Below, in pieces: positions 35,027 through 43,270 of a stretch of 64,000 bases of DNA (position 1 is its first letter; every line of letters starts with the position of its first letter). The position numbers and the translations under genes were made by a program. Source of the stretch: Chryseobacterium kimseyorum (GTDB lineage: Bacteria; Bacteroidota; Bacteroidia; Flavobacteriales; Weeksellaceae); contig NZ_JAPDHW010000006.1 of NCBI RefSeq assembly GCF_025971945.1, forward strand, positions 223,272-287,271, given 5' to 3'. The notes beneath the pieces are model-generated. The model made no database searches and had not been told where the DNA came from. It was given only the letters and a program-made list of their open reading frames with translations.

Positions 35027-35974
35027 ATGGCAGTATTCGTATACGCAGAAAATATAAACGGAGTTTACAAAAAAGCAGCTTTTGAAGCAGTTTCTTATGC
35101 TAAAGCAGCGGCTGATCAGGCTGGCGAAACAGTTACAGCAATCTCTGTAAACCCTACAGATTCTTCAGATTTATTGTATAAATATGGAGCAACAAACGTA
35201 ATCAACATTAAAGACGAAGGTCTTAAAAATTTCTCAGCAAAAGCTTATGCGCAGGCATTGAGTGAAGTGGCTGACGGAAATATTCTTGTTTTTCCTCATA
35301 CTACAGATGCTTCTTCTGTTGCACCAATGTTGGCAGTGATGAAGAATTTTTCTTTAATTACCAATGTCTTGGAAGCGCCGGAAAGCCAGTCTCCATTTCA
35401 GGTAAAAAGAAAAGCATTCTCAGGAAAAGGTTTCATGCATGCAAAAGCTGAGGGAGCTGGAGTGATTCTTACTGTTTCTCAAAACGCTTTCGGTGTAAAG
35501 GAAAACGCAGTTTCAGGGTCTGAAGAAGTCAAAAATCTTTCCGTGGCAAATGAAGATACGAAAGTAATTTCTCACGAACAGAGTTCAGGTAAATTAGACT
35601 TAAAAGAAGCCGAAGTTGTAGTTTCTGCAGGTAGAGGGATGAAAGGTCCTGAAAATTGGGGAATGGTGGAAGACTTGGCAAATACTTTGGGTGCAGCAAC
35701 GGCGTGTTCAAAACCGGTTTCCGATATTGGATGGAGACCTCATACAGAGCACGTAGGACAGACAGGTAAGGCAATTTCTCCAAACTTATATATTGCCATC
35801 GGTATTTCTGGAGCTATTCAGCATCTGGCTGGAGTAAACTCTTCTAAAACAATCGTGGTCATTAACAGTGATGCTGAAGCTCCGTTCTTCAAATCAGCTG
35901 ATTACGGTGTGGTAGGAGATGCTTTCCAGATTCTTCCTGCATTAAATGAAAAAATTAAAGCACTTAAAGGATAA
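35027..35974 (+). CDS. etfA: electron transfer flavoprotein subunit alpha
   Basis: Alpha subunit of ETF, 315 residues, holds FAD. The C-terminal FAD domain is clear: VSAGRGMKGPENW near 198, SDIGWRPHTEHVGQTGK near 236, YIAIGISGAIQHLAG near 262 and INSDAEAPFF near 284. Forms one unit with etfB and links to the thiolase and acyl-CoA metabolism genes in the wider region. Confidence 0.97.
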   Translation: MAVFVYAENINGVYKKAAFEAVSYAKAAADQAGETVTAISVNPTDSSDLLYKYGATNVINIKDEGLKNFSAKAYAQALSEVADGNILVFPHTTDASSVAPMLAVMKNFSLITNVLEAPESQSPFQVKRKAFSGKGFMHAKAEGAGVILTVSQNAFGVKENAVSGSEEVKNLSVANEDTKVISHEQSSGKLDLKEAEVVVSAGRGMKGPENWGMVEDLANTLGAATACSKPVSDIGWRPHTEHVGQTGKAISPNLYIAIGISGAIQHLAGVNSSKTIVVINSDAEAPFFKSADYGVVGDAFQILPALNEKIKALKG

Positions 35975-35982
35975 GAATGTGA

Positions 35983-36068
35983 AGTGTGAATGGTCAATTC
36001 GCTTCGCTTGTCAATTTTTAAAATAATAAATTCACTTGCGAAGCAAAATTCACGACTGACCTTTGACA
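35983..36068. repeat. imperfect inverted repeat after etfA
   Basis: GTGAATGGTCAATTCGCTTC on the left is echoed inverted by GAAGCAAAATTCACGACTGAC on the right, with an AT-rich centre at 36020-36030. It is another word-like spacer. The true terminator follows at 36087. Confidence 0.45.
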
Positions 36069-36086
36069 AACATCAACAATATAGAT

Positions 36087-36115
36087 AAAAGCTCGGCTTC
36101 CGGGCTTTTATTTTT
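36087..36115 (+). terminator. Rho-independent terminator of etfBA
   Basis: Arms 36087-36095 and 36101-36109 with one wobble, then a T run. Confidence 0.82.
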
Positions 36116-36150
36116 GTTTAAAAAGTAAAACCTACAATAAAAAATTAATT

Positions 36151-36158
36151 TATATTTG
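36151..36158 (+). promoter_or_regulatory. -7 element (TATATTTG) abutting the nuclease start codon
   Basis: Perfect TAnnTTTG ending five bases before the ATG at 36164. Transcription from it would start at or beside the ATG. Confidence 0.65.
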
Positions 36159-36163
36159 TAGTC

Positions 36164-36763
36164 ATGGATTATAAACAGCTAATCATTCGCGGAATATCGT
36201 ACAGCCAGACCCAATCGGGGGCGTACGCATTGTTATTGGAACATGAAGAAACACACATTAAGTTACCCGTTGTTATCGGGAATTTCGAAGCACAATCCAT
36301 TTCATTAGGCTTAGAGAAAGACATTCATCCGCCACGTCCGCTCACCCACGACTTATTTTCGAAATTTATAGTATCTGCTCAGTTTGAGTTGATATCTGTT
36401 ATCATTTATCAGATTGTTGACGGCGTATTTTTCTCAAATATCAATTTCAAAAATAAACTGAACGAAGAGGAGTTGATCTTAGACGCCAGAACATCAGATG
36501 CTGTTGCAATGGCAGTAAGATTCGATGCACCAATTTTCACTACTCAACAGGTATTGAATGAAGCCGGAATTTTACTGGAATTGGAAGATACCGCCAAGGA
36601 GGATGATGTTTTTTCTGAAACTGTTCAGGAAGGAGACAATCTGAAAAATGTTTCTATGGAGGAATTGCAGAAGTTGCTGGACGACGCTGTAAAAGAAGAA
36701 GATTTTGATACTGCTCTTGAGATTCAGGAGGAAATCAAAAGAAGAAAAAAGAAAATTGATTAA
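36164..36763 (+). CDS. bifunctional nuclease family protein (DUF151) with UVR motif
   Basis: Protein of 199 residues with an N-terminal bifunctional nuclease domain (about 1-135: LPVVIGNFEAQSI, RPLTHDLF, DARTSDAVAMAVR) and a C-terminal UvrB/UvrC-type UVR helix hairpin (about 162-195: LQKLLDDAVKEEDFDTALEI). Members have reported DNase/RNase activity, but the role in flavobacteria is unclear. The start agrees with the family and lies five bases after a perfect -7 element, so a leaderless mRNA is expected. The nucleoside permease gene follows by 17 bases. Confidence 0.9.
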   Translation: MDYKQLIIRGISYSQTQSGAYALLLEHEETHIKLPVVIGNFEAQSISLGLEKDIHPPRPLTHDLFSKFIVSAQFELISVIIYQIVDGVFFSNINFKNKLNEEELILDARTSDAVAMAVRFDAPIFTTQQVLNEAGILLELEDTAKEDDVFSETVQEGDNLKNVSMEELQKLLDDAVKEEDFDTALEIQEEIKRRKKKID

Positions 36764-36780
36764 GATATTATAAAAACACA

Positions 36781-38163
36781 ATGAGTTTAAAATTACGATT
36801 GACCATTCTGAGCTTTCTGCAGTTTTTTGTTTGGGGAGCCTGGCTTATAACGATGGCGAATTTCTGGTTCGGTACAAAGCATTGGGATGGTACTCAGTTT
36901 GGAGCAGTTTTCGGAACAATGGGTATCGCGTCTATTTTTATGCCGACCATCACCGGAATTATTGCTGACCGTTGGATTAATGCTGAGAAAATATTTTCGG
37001 CACTTCAAATTCTTTACGGAATCACCCTTTTCATATTGCCACACAGCGAAAATCCCAACTCATTCTTTTCAGTGATGTTGGTTGCCATGTGTTTTTATAT
37101 GCCAACAATCGCTCTGGCGAATTCTATCTCATACACGGTTCTTAAAAACAGTAATTTGGATGTGGTAAAAGACTTTCCGCCCATCCGTGTTTGGGGAACT
37201 ATAGGATTTATTGTTGCAATGTGGATCACCAACCTTACCGGTAATAAAGCTACTGAGGGACAATTCTACATCGGAGGTATTGCTGCAATTATCCTGGGAA
37301 TCTACGCACTGACATTACCGAAATGTCCGCCACAGAAATTAATTGATAAAAGCACACCGTTATCTGAACAGTTAGGTTTAAATGCCTTTAAGCTATTCGG
37401 GAATTACAAAATGGCACTTTTCTTTCTGTTTTCAATGCTCTTAGGTGCGGCCTTACAGCTGACCAATGCTTACGGAGATGTTTTTCTAAGTGAATTTGCT
37501 CAATTTCCGAAATATGCAGACTCATTTGTAGTACAGAGATCAACCATTATCATGTCGATTTCTCAGGTTTCTGAGACCCTGTTTATTTTGGCAATTCCAT
37601 TTTTTCTAAAAAGATTTGGGATTAAAAGAGTGATGTTATTCTCAATGTTTGCCTGGGTCCTGAGATTCGGATTTTTCGCTTACGGAGTTCCTACAGGATA
37701 TGGATTGGGATTGATCATTATGTCGTGTATTGTTTATGGGATGGCATTTGACTTCTTTAATATCTCAGGTTCATTATTCGTTGAAACGACGACTGACAAG
37801 AAGATTCGTTCTTCTGCACAGGGTTTATTTATGATGATGACCAATGGTTTCGGAGCAGTTTTTGGCAGTTATGCAGCAGGTTGGGCGATTGACAGATTCT
37901 TTACTCACAGGTTTACCACGGCTTCAGATTTATCAACCTATTTAGATACAACACCAGACAATGCATCATTTTTAAATATTCTGAAAAACAGTTTTAATTC
38001 TGCTGTTAATCCAGACGGAACTCTATCAACGGTAGTGATGGTGAAAGACTGGCAGCAGATCTGGCTTTACTTTGCAGCGTATTCTCTGATATTGGCAATA
38101 CTTTTCTGGGTGCTGTTTAAGCACAAACACGATCCTAAAGCGGTAGCCAACATTAATCACTAA
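36781..38163 (+). CDS. nucleoside:H+ symporter, MFS (NupG-like)
   Basis: Inner-membrane transporter of 460 residues with about twelve helices. FFVWGAWLITM at the start, MPTITGIIADRWINAEK after helix 2 and the PIRVWGTIGFIVAMW region near 136 are typical of the nucleoside:proton symporter branch of the major facilitator superfamily. Cotranscribed with the upstream nuclease gene, which could supply nucleosides, but this link is inferred. Closed by a strong terminator. Confidence 0.9.
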   Translation: MSLKLRLTILSFLQFFVWGAWLITMANFWFGTKHWDGTQFGAVFGTMGIASIFMPTITGIIADRWINAEKIFSALQILYGITLFILPHSENPNSFFSVMLVAMCFYMPTIALANSISYTVLKNSNLDVVKDFPPIRVWGTIGFIVAMWITNLTGNKATEGQFYIGGIAAIILGIYALTLPKCPPQKLIDKSTPLSEQLGLNAFKLFGNYKMALFFLFSMLLGAALQLTNAYGDVFLSEFAQFPKYADSFVVQRSTIIMSISQVSETLFILAIPFFLKRFGIKRVMLFSMFAWVLRFGFFAYGVPTGYGLGLIIMSCIVYGMAFDFFNISGSLFVETTTDKKIRSSAQGLFMMMTNGFGAVFGSYAAGWAIDRFFTHRFTTASDLSTYLDTTPDNASFLNILKNSFNSAVNPDGTLSTVVMVKDWQQIWLYFAAYSLILAILFWVLFKHKHDPKAVANINH

Positions 38164-38186
38164 TCTCAAATATTCTTAAATAACAG

Positions 38187-38218
38187 ATTGCACTTTAAAT
38201 AAAAGTGCAATTTTTTTT
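38187..38218 (+). terminator. Rho-independent terminator
   Basis: Perfect ten-base arms 38187-38196 and 38202-38211 followed by a long T run. Confidence 0.9.
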
Positions 38219-38271
38219 ATTTTCAGACAACCATTTTAAACTTTTGACGTCTTACAGTTAGAAACTGATAC

Positions 38272-38826
38272 ATGAAGAATTTAGAAGAGAATTTTAAACT
38301 TGCCAAAAAACAGGATCGGAGAGCCCAGAAAGCTCTTTACGAATTGTTTTCAGCTAAAATGCTGGCGGTTGCAAATTCTTACACAAATAATATTCATGAT
38401 GCTGAAGATATTTTATTAAATGCTTTCTTAAAGTGTTTTAATAAAATTGAAGATTGCAAAGAATGGAAAAGTTTTCCGTTTTGGCTGAGAAAGATTGTAG
38501 TCAATGACTCCATCACCTTCGTCAGGAAAAATAAAAATATTCTCTATGCAGATATTGAAATTGCTGATGATTACCCGGAAGATGAGTCGGATGAAAATCT
38601 CAACGAAATTAATATCGAAGAAATATTTTCTCAAATGCCTGCAGGCTATCGACTGATCTTCAATCTTTATGTTTTTGAAGAAAAAAAGCATCAGGAAATC
38701 GCTGAGATGATGAACATTTCAGAAGGCACCAGCAAAAGCCAATTAAGCAAGGCCAAAAAATGGATTGCTGATTATTTAAAAGCAAAAGAAAATGGACAAA
38801 AAAATACTGAAACAGTTAAAATCTGA
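38272..38826 (+). CDS. ECF-type RNA polymerase sigma factor
   Basis: Sigma-70 family factor of 184 residues containing only regions 2 and 4, so of the ECF class. Region 2 (about 15-85) has DAEDILLNAFLKCF and WLRKIVVNDS; region 4 (about 120-175) has MPAGYRLIFNLYVFE and the helix-turn-helix HQEIAEMMNISEGTSKSQL. Its 3' end overlaps the next gene by 35 bases, the usual coupling of a sigma factor with its anti-sigma. Target promoters are unknown. Confidence 0.93.
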   Translation: MKNLEENFKLAKKQDRRAQKALYELFSAKMLAVANSYTNNIHDAEDILLNAFLKCFNKIEDCKEWKSFPFWLRKIVVNDSITFVRKNKNILYADIEIADDYPEDESDENLNEINIEEIFSQMPAGYRLIFNLYVFEEKKHQEIAEMMNISEGTSKSQLSKAKKWIADYLKAKENGQKNTETVKI

Positions 38827-39490
38827 TTACGAAGAGCTTGAAATAAAGCCTTCTTCAGATCTGTGGGATCAGATTGATGCTTCATTGGAAAAAAAGCCTG
38901 AAGTTATCCTTCAATCCGCTACTTCATTTCAATGGTGGAAATATGCAGCGGTTATTTTATTACTGATTTCTGTGGGAACATTGATTTTCTACAACCGAGA
39001 TTTCAACGCTGAAAAAGCAAATTATGCTGTTAAGAAAAATGTTGAGAAAGAAGTATTGAAGAATGAAAATCGTTCAGAATTAATTACTGACAAAGAAAGT
39101 TTAAATGAGAATATCAGTCCGAAAATTGTAAAGGAAGAGGCCCATCAGAAAATTTTACATAAGTACTCTCAGAATTTAAAAATTACAAAAGAAAATTCTC
39201 CCAGCCACATTTCTGAAAGAACAGAAACAAAAATAGTACTTAATAAATCTGAAATCAATGATGATAAACAGGAAAAGGTCGAAAACCACAGTCTGCCTCT
39301 TGTTTCAAATACCCCAAAAGTAAGTTATGTAACTGCAAACGATCTGTTATTGGCCAGAGAACTTGATGTGTCCCGTGAAAAAGCTAATGAGGACGCACGA
39401 AGATTCGGGGTTATTCCTATTGATAAAGTAATTCCAAAATTGGGCAATGTAACAGTTCTGGGTGTTACCGTTTATGTAGACCCAAAATAA
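38792..39490 (+). CDS. probable membrane anti-sigma factor
   Basis: Single-pass membrane protein of 232 residues: cytoplasmic N-terminal region (1-50, PSSDLWDQIDASL), a helix at about 53-70, then a Lys/Glu/Asn-rich periplasmic part with little order. Coding start overlaps the sigma gene by 35 bases. Position and topology make it the likely regulator of the sigma factor; the N-terminal segment would be the sigma-binding part. No zinc-binding HxxxCxxC motif is present, so it is not of the ZAS type. Confidence 0.7.
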   Translation: MDKKILKQLKSDYEELEIKPSSDLWDQIDASLEKKPEVILQSATSFQWWKYAAVILLLISVGTLIFYNRDFNAEKANYAVKKNVEKEVLKNENRSELITDKESLNENISPKIVKEEAHQKILHKYSQNLKITKENSPSHISERTETKIVLNKSEINDDKQEKVENHSLPLVSNTPKVSYVTANDLLLARELDVSREKANEDARRFGVIPIDKVIPKLGNVTVLGVTVYVDPK

Positions 39491-39567
39491 CTTAGCAACT
39501 TCTTTTAAAATTTGCTGTCACACAGGTGTACAGAAGTAAAATAATGTCTAAAAATAACTATCTAAAC

Positions 39568-40650
39568 ATGAAAACAAAAATTGCTTTACTCTTAGCTATC
39601 ATTGCTTTTTCTTACACTCAGGCTCAGGAAAAACCTTATACCGACATCCAGATGAGAAATTATGCTAAAAAGATCGACAGCATTATCGTTTCTGAAAAAG
39701 GTAAAATGAACGGTGAGCTGGATGCTTTGGATAAAACTTTTAAAGAAAATAAATTTTCTACAGAAGAAAAGCAGAAAATGAAAACAGAAGTTGCTCAAAA
39801 GTACGAGAAGATTATCAATGAAAAAGTTGACAGTCAGAAAGAGAATCTAGAGGAGGCGACAAGAGTATTGGTTAAAAGCTCTCTGATGGGGAAAGGGAAT
39901 GTTTTTGATCAGATTGGTTTTGCACAGAATAATGCACTTCTAAGTTTTAAAGATTTAAAAAAGACTAAAAAAGAACTGTTGAAGCAAAATGATATAAATA
40001 TATCGTTTGCGTATTCAAATCTTACAAAATCTGCCGGTTCTTTAGATTTAGCAAACAGGTCTTCAGAAATGAAATTTGGCAGATCGTCATCTTACGTTTT
40101 CGAATATCGCGCAACTCGGCAGTTTGGTGCGCTCACATCGCCCGTTTTTTATAGGATAGGACTGGGTTTGCGAACTGATACTTACAGACTTGATGATTCC
40201 AAAATTTTTGTTCAGCAGAACCGTCAGATTTCTCTTTCTGACTTTACAGCAGGTAATTTAATAAATTCAAGAATTTTTAATTATTATTTTACGGTACCGG
40301 TTGATTTTGTTTTTGTTCTGAATCCGAAGTATACTACTGAAAATGGTGAAAAAATGCTCGATAATTCAAAAGGGAATTTCAGAGTTTCGGCTGGAGTTTA
40401 TGGCGGAGTAAGATATTTAAGCCAAAACCAAATCATTTATAAAAACTTTGAAGACAATAGAATAAGCAACAGAGAAAACATACGTGGATCTGTAAATAAT
40501 TTTCTGATGGGTGGTAAGATTTCTGTCGGTTATGGTGCTTTAAACGTGTTTGTTAAAAAAGATTTCACCCCGATTTTTAATGATAATGCCAAGATTAATA
40601 ACAAATATGGGATTCAGATTGGTTTGGAATTACTGTATGTTAATTTTTAA
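39568..40650 (+). CDS. exported protein in the sigma/anti-sigma unit
   Basis: Exported protein of 360 residues; ATG at 39568 gives a clean signal peptide ending YTQAQ, whereas starts at 39526 or 39544 put a polar stretch in front. A helical, charged region (about 25-115) precedes a beta-rich part of about 230 residues ending IQIGLELLYVNF, which looks like an outer-membrane barrel C-terminus. It follows the anti-sigma gene by 77 bases and may be the envelope component sensed or controlled by the system. No family recognised. Confidence 0.7.
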   Translation: MKTKIALLLAIIAFSYTQAQEKPYTDIQMRNYAKKIDSIIVSEKGKMNGELDALDKTFKENKFSTEEKQKMKTEVAQKYEKIINEKVDSQKENLEEATRVLVKSSLMGKGNVFDQIGFAQNNALLSFKDLKKTKKELLKQNDINISFAYSNLTKSAGSLDLANRSSEMKFGRSSSYVFEYRATRQFGALTSPVFYRIGLGLRTDTYRLDDSKIFVQQNRQISLSDFTAGNLINSRIFNYYFTVPVDFVFVLNPKYTTENGEKMLDNSKGNFRVSAGVYGGVRYLSQNQIIYKNFEDNRISNRENIRGSVNNFLMGGKISVGYGALNVFVKKDFTPIFNDNAKINNKYGIQIGLELLYVNF

Positions 40651-40745
40651 TTGTATATCAAAAGTTAATTTCCATTACATAATAAATAATTTTTCGTGAA
40701 TTTTTTTGTCGATCATTATTGTTAATATTCAAATATCTGATTTTA

Positions 40746-40776
40746 AAAACACACTCATTGTAAGTGTGTTTTTTTT
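40746..40776 (+). terminator. Rho-independent terminator
   Basis: Arms 40747-40755 and 40763-40771 followed by a T run; ends the sigma/anti-sigma unit. Confidence 0.85.
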
Positions 40777-40809
40777 CGTACTTTGGCATTTTAAGAATGA
40801 AATTAAAAG

Positions 40810-41193
40810 ATGAAAAATATACAGTTGGTCGGATTAATTTTAGTGGTTGTAGGAAGCTTCTTACCACTCGTTCACGTTCCGATTATCGGAAACTGGAACT
40901 ACTGGCAGGTTGATCATTCTTTAGCTTTTGCATGTTGGATTTTCTCAGCTATTGCATTGTTTGGAATCTTGAACAACAGTCAGAAAATCACTAAAATATT
41001 CGGTATTTTACTAATTCTGCTGTTTATCTTCACTATTTTCGCAACGAAATATCAGGCATTCAGCTACTTCAGTTTTCTTCCGTTTAAATCATGGACGGAA
41101 ACTTTAGCCGCAACAGTGAAGCTGAAATGGGGTTGGGCTGTCGAATTTTTGGGAGCATTAATCATGCTGTTTGCAACTAAGAAAAAAATATGA
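40810..41193 (+). CDS. small membrane protein of unknown function
   Basis: Integral membrane protein of 127 residues with four hydrophobic helices (about 5-24, 38-55, 63-82 and 106-123). Short polar loops only, one with HVPIIGNWNYW near the first helix. No family recognised. Its stop overlaps the start of the next gene (ATGA), so both are translated from one message. Confidence 0.7.
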   Translation: MKNIQLVGLILVVVGSFLPLVHVPIIGNWNYWQVDHSLAFACWIFSAIALFGILNNSQKITKIFGILLILLFIFTIFATKYQAFSYFSFLPFKSWTETLAATVKLKWGWAVEFLGALIMLFATKKKI

Positions 41194-41594
41194 GAGCAAA
41201 CTCACTTCTGATAATTCCGTTTATTTTCTGCACTTCCAACGTCATCGCTCAGGAACATTTTCTTCTTCCGGATAACCCTGCAAAATGCCATCTGATGAAA
41301 GAAGGAAAGTTTATCAAAGAAGGAGAACCTGCAAAAAAATGGAATATCGTTATTAAGAAAGATGCTCAGCGGGAATATACCAACAACGGTAAAGATTACA
41401 TCAAATATAAAGTCGAGTTTATCGATAACTGTACATACAAAACCACAGTTACAGGAAAATCGGACGGTAAAAATCCGATAAGAATAGGCGATGTAATTAC
41501 CAATAAGATTGTAGAAACAGATCATCAGTTCATCAAAATTTCGTCTCAGTATTTTAACAAAATAGAAGAAATTATTCTTGAAAAAGTAGAGTGA
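41190..41594 (+). CDS. small exported protein of unknown function
   Basis: Exported protein of 134 residues: signal peptide ending NVIAQ, mature chain of about 113 residues with two cysteines (AKCHLM and DNCTYKT) that could form a disulfide, and strand-rich sequence. Overlaps the upstream membrane gene by four bases. The size and fold pattern suit a small lipocalin- or Ig-like domain, but no motif confirms this. Confidence 0.7.
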   Translation: MRANSLLIIPFIFCTSNVIAQEHFLLPDNPAKCHLMKEGKFIKEGEPAKKWNIVIKKDAQREYTNNGKDYIKYKVEFIDNCTYKTTVTGKSDGKNPIRIGDVITNKIVETDHQFIKISSQYFNKIEEIILEKVE

Positions 41595-41671
41595 GAAACA
41601 CTTCACAATTTGGCATCTTGCTTTGATTGTGAAATAAATTATTATACATACTAATTAAATTAATTAAACAT

Positions 41672-42850
41672 ATGAAAGAAGTATTCATCGTTTCCGCAGT
41701 AAGAACTCCAATGGGAAGTTTTATGGGAAGCCTTTCAACAGTTCCGGCTACAAAACTGGGAGCAGCAGCAGTAAAAGGAGCATTAGATAAAATTAATCTT
41801 GACCCGAAAAATGTTCAGGAAATATACATGGGCAACGTTTTGCAGGCAGGTGAAGGACAAGCGCCGGCACGTCAGGTTGCATTAGGAGCGGGTCTTTCAA
41901 ACGAAACTCCTTCTACGACTATCAATAAAGTTTGTGCTTCAGGTATGAAGGCTGTTACCATGGCTGCACAGGCCATTAAAGCTGGTGATGCAGACGTTAT
42001 TGTTGCTGGTGGGATGGAAAATATGTCTTCAGTTCCACATTATTATAATGCAAGAAATGCCACCAAATTAGGTGATGTGAAAATGCAGGATGGAATGGTT
42101 TTAGACGGTCTTACAGATGTTTATAACAAAGTTCATATGGGTGTTTGTGCAGAAAAATGTGCGACAGATTATCATTTTACAAGAGAAGATCAGGATAATT
42201 TTGCTATCGAGTCTTACAAGAGATCTGCGAAGGCATGGAGCGAAGGGAAATTTGCTGACGAAGTAGTTTCTGTTTCTATTCCGCAGAGAAAGGGTGATCC
42301 TATTATTTTTTCAGAAGATGAGGAGTACAAAGCAGTTAATTTCGACCGACTTCCTACACTTCCTACCGTTTTCAAAAAAGAAGAAGGAACGGTTACAGCA
42401 GCCAATGCATCTACTTTAAATGATGGAGCATCTGCTTTAATTCTTGTTTCTAAAGAAAAAATGGAAGAATTAGGATTGAAGCCTTTAGCAAAAATCGTTT
42501 CTTACGCTGACGCGGCTCATGAGCCTGAAAACTTTACAACAGCACCTTCAAAAGCATTACCGATCGCTCTTAAAAAAGCTGGTTTAGAAATTTCTGATAT
42601 CGACTTTTTCGAATTTAACGAAGCGTTTTCTGTAGTTGGTTTGGCAAATAATAAAATTTTAGGGTTAGATGCTGCCAAAGTAAATGTAAACGGTGGTGCA
42701 GTTGCACTGGGACATCCACTTGGAAGTTCAGGTTCGCGAATTATTGTTACCTTGATCAATGTTTTAAAGCAGAACAACGGTAAATACGGTGCTGCAGCCA
42801 TCTGTAATGGTGGTGGTGGTGCATCTGCTATTGTTATTGAGAATATGTAA
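41672..42850 (+). CDS. acetyl-CoA C-acyltransferase (thiolase)
   Basis: Thiolase of 392 residues. Nucleophile C88 in NKVCASGMKAV, H348 in VALGHPLGSSGSR and second cysteine C378 in ICNGGGGAS are all present, and EFNEAFSV carries the conserved Asn. Either acetoacetyl-CoA thiolase (feeding mevalonate synthesis) or a beta-oxidation enzyme; the nearby mevalonate kinase favours the first, EtfAB the second. Cytoplasmic homotetramer by family. Confidence 0.95.
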   Translation: MKEVFIVSAVRTPMGSFMGSLSTVPATKLGAAAVKGALDKINLDPKNVQEIYMGNVLQAGEGQAPARQVALGAGLSNETPSTTINKVCASGMKAVTMAAQAIKAGDADVIVAGGMENMSSVPHYYNARNATKLGDVKMQDGMVLDGLTDVYNKVHMGVCAEKCATDYHFTREDQDNFAIESYKRSAKAWSEGKFADEVVSVSIPQRKGDPIIFSEDEEYKAVNFDRLPTLPTVFKKEEGTVTAANASTLNDGASALILVSKEKMEELGLKPLAKIVSYADAAHEPENFTTAPSKALPIALKKAGLEISDIDFFEFNEAFSVVGLANNKILGLDAAKVNVNGGAVALGHPLGSSGSRIIVTLINVLKQNNGKYGAAAICNGGGGASAIVIENM

Positions 42851-42857
42851 GAAACTC

Positions 42858-43067
42858 ATGAAAACAAAATACGCCATTGCAGTCTTCTTAGCAGGTTTTC
42901 TAATTAATATTTTAGGCGCCTGGCTTAAAATTACGCACATTTCGTTAGGACTTCTGAATGGAAATTTATGCCTAACAATTGGATCTTTGATTCAGGGGCT
43001 GGGTCTTTTAATGATTATCTTTAAAATTCTGACCAATAAAGAATCTAAAGATTTTTTCAATAAATAA
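42858..43067 (+). CDS. small GldL-like membrane protein
   Basis: Membrane protein of 69 residues with two hydrophobic helices (about 4-23 and 37-58). The segment GAWLKITHISLG resembles the GAxFKIxH part of the first helices of GldL, the type IX secretion/gliding motor protein, but the long cytoplasmic domain of GldL is absent. The ATG at 42858 is chosen because a longer reading frame would overlap the thiolase gene. It follows the thiolase stop by seven bases. Function unknown. Confidence 0.65.
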   Translation: MKTKYAIAVFLAGFLINILGAWLKITHISLGLLNGNLCLTIGSLIQGLGLLMIIFKILTNKESKDFFNK

Positions 43068-43087
43068 TTTTTGTTTGCAGATAAATT

Positions 43088-43122
43088 AAAACCAAAAGCA
43101 GTAATGTTTTTGGTTTTTTTTT
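43088..43122 (+). terminator. Rho-independent terminator
   Basis: Ten-base arms 43088-43097 and 43108-43117 followed by a long T run. Confidence 0.85.
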
Positions 43123-43242
43123 TGACTGCAATTTAACCGATTCACTCCGACGCAACTTGCGACAGAGTCAGCATTAAGTTAAACCAAACAATAATATTTC
43201 TCCGAAACAAAATAAAAATCACTGAATGTTCAACGGTTTTTC

Positions 43243-43250
43243 TATTTTTG
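43243..43250 (+). promoter_or_regulatory. -7 element (TATTTTTG) of the MFS gene
   Basis: Perfect TAnnTTTG, 20 bases before the ATG at 43271. It excludes the in-frame upstream ATG at 43226. Confidence 0.65.
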
Positions 43251-43270
43251 TGCAACTAATACATTTTAAA

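Noticed and set aside
43226..43270. Upstream ATG for the UMF1-type transporter
   Set aside because: The extension runs through the perfect -7 element at 43243-43250.
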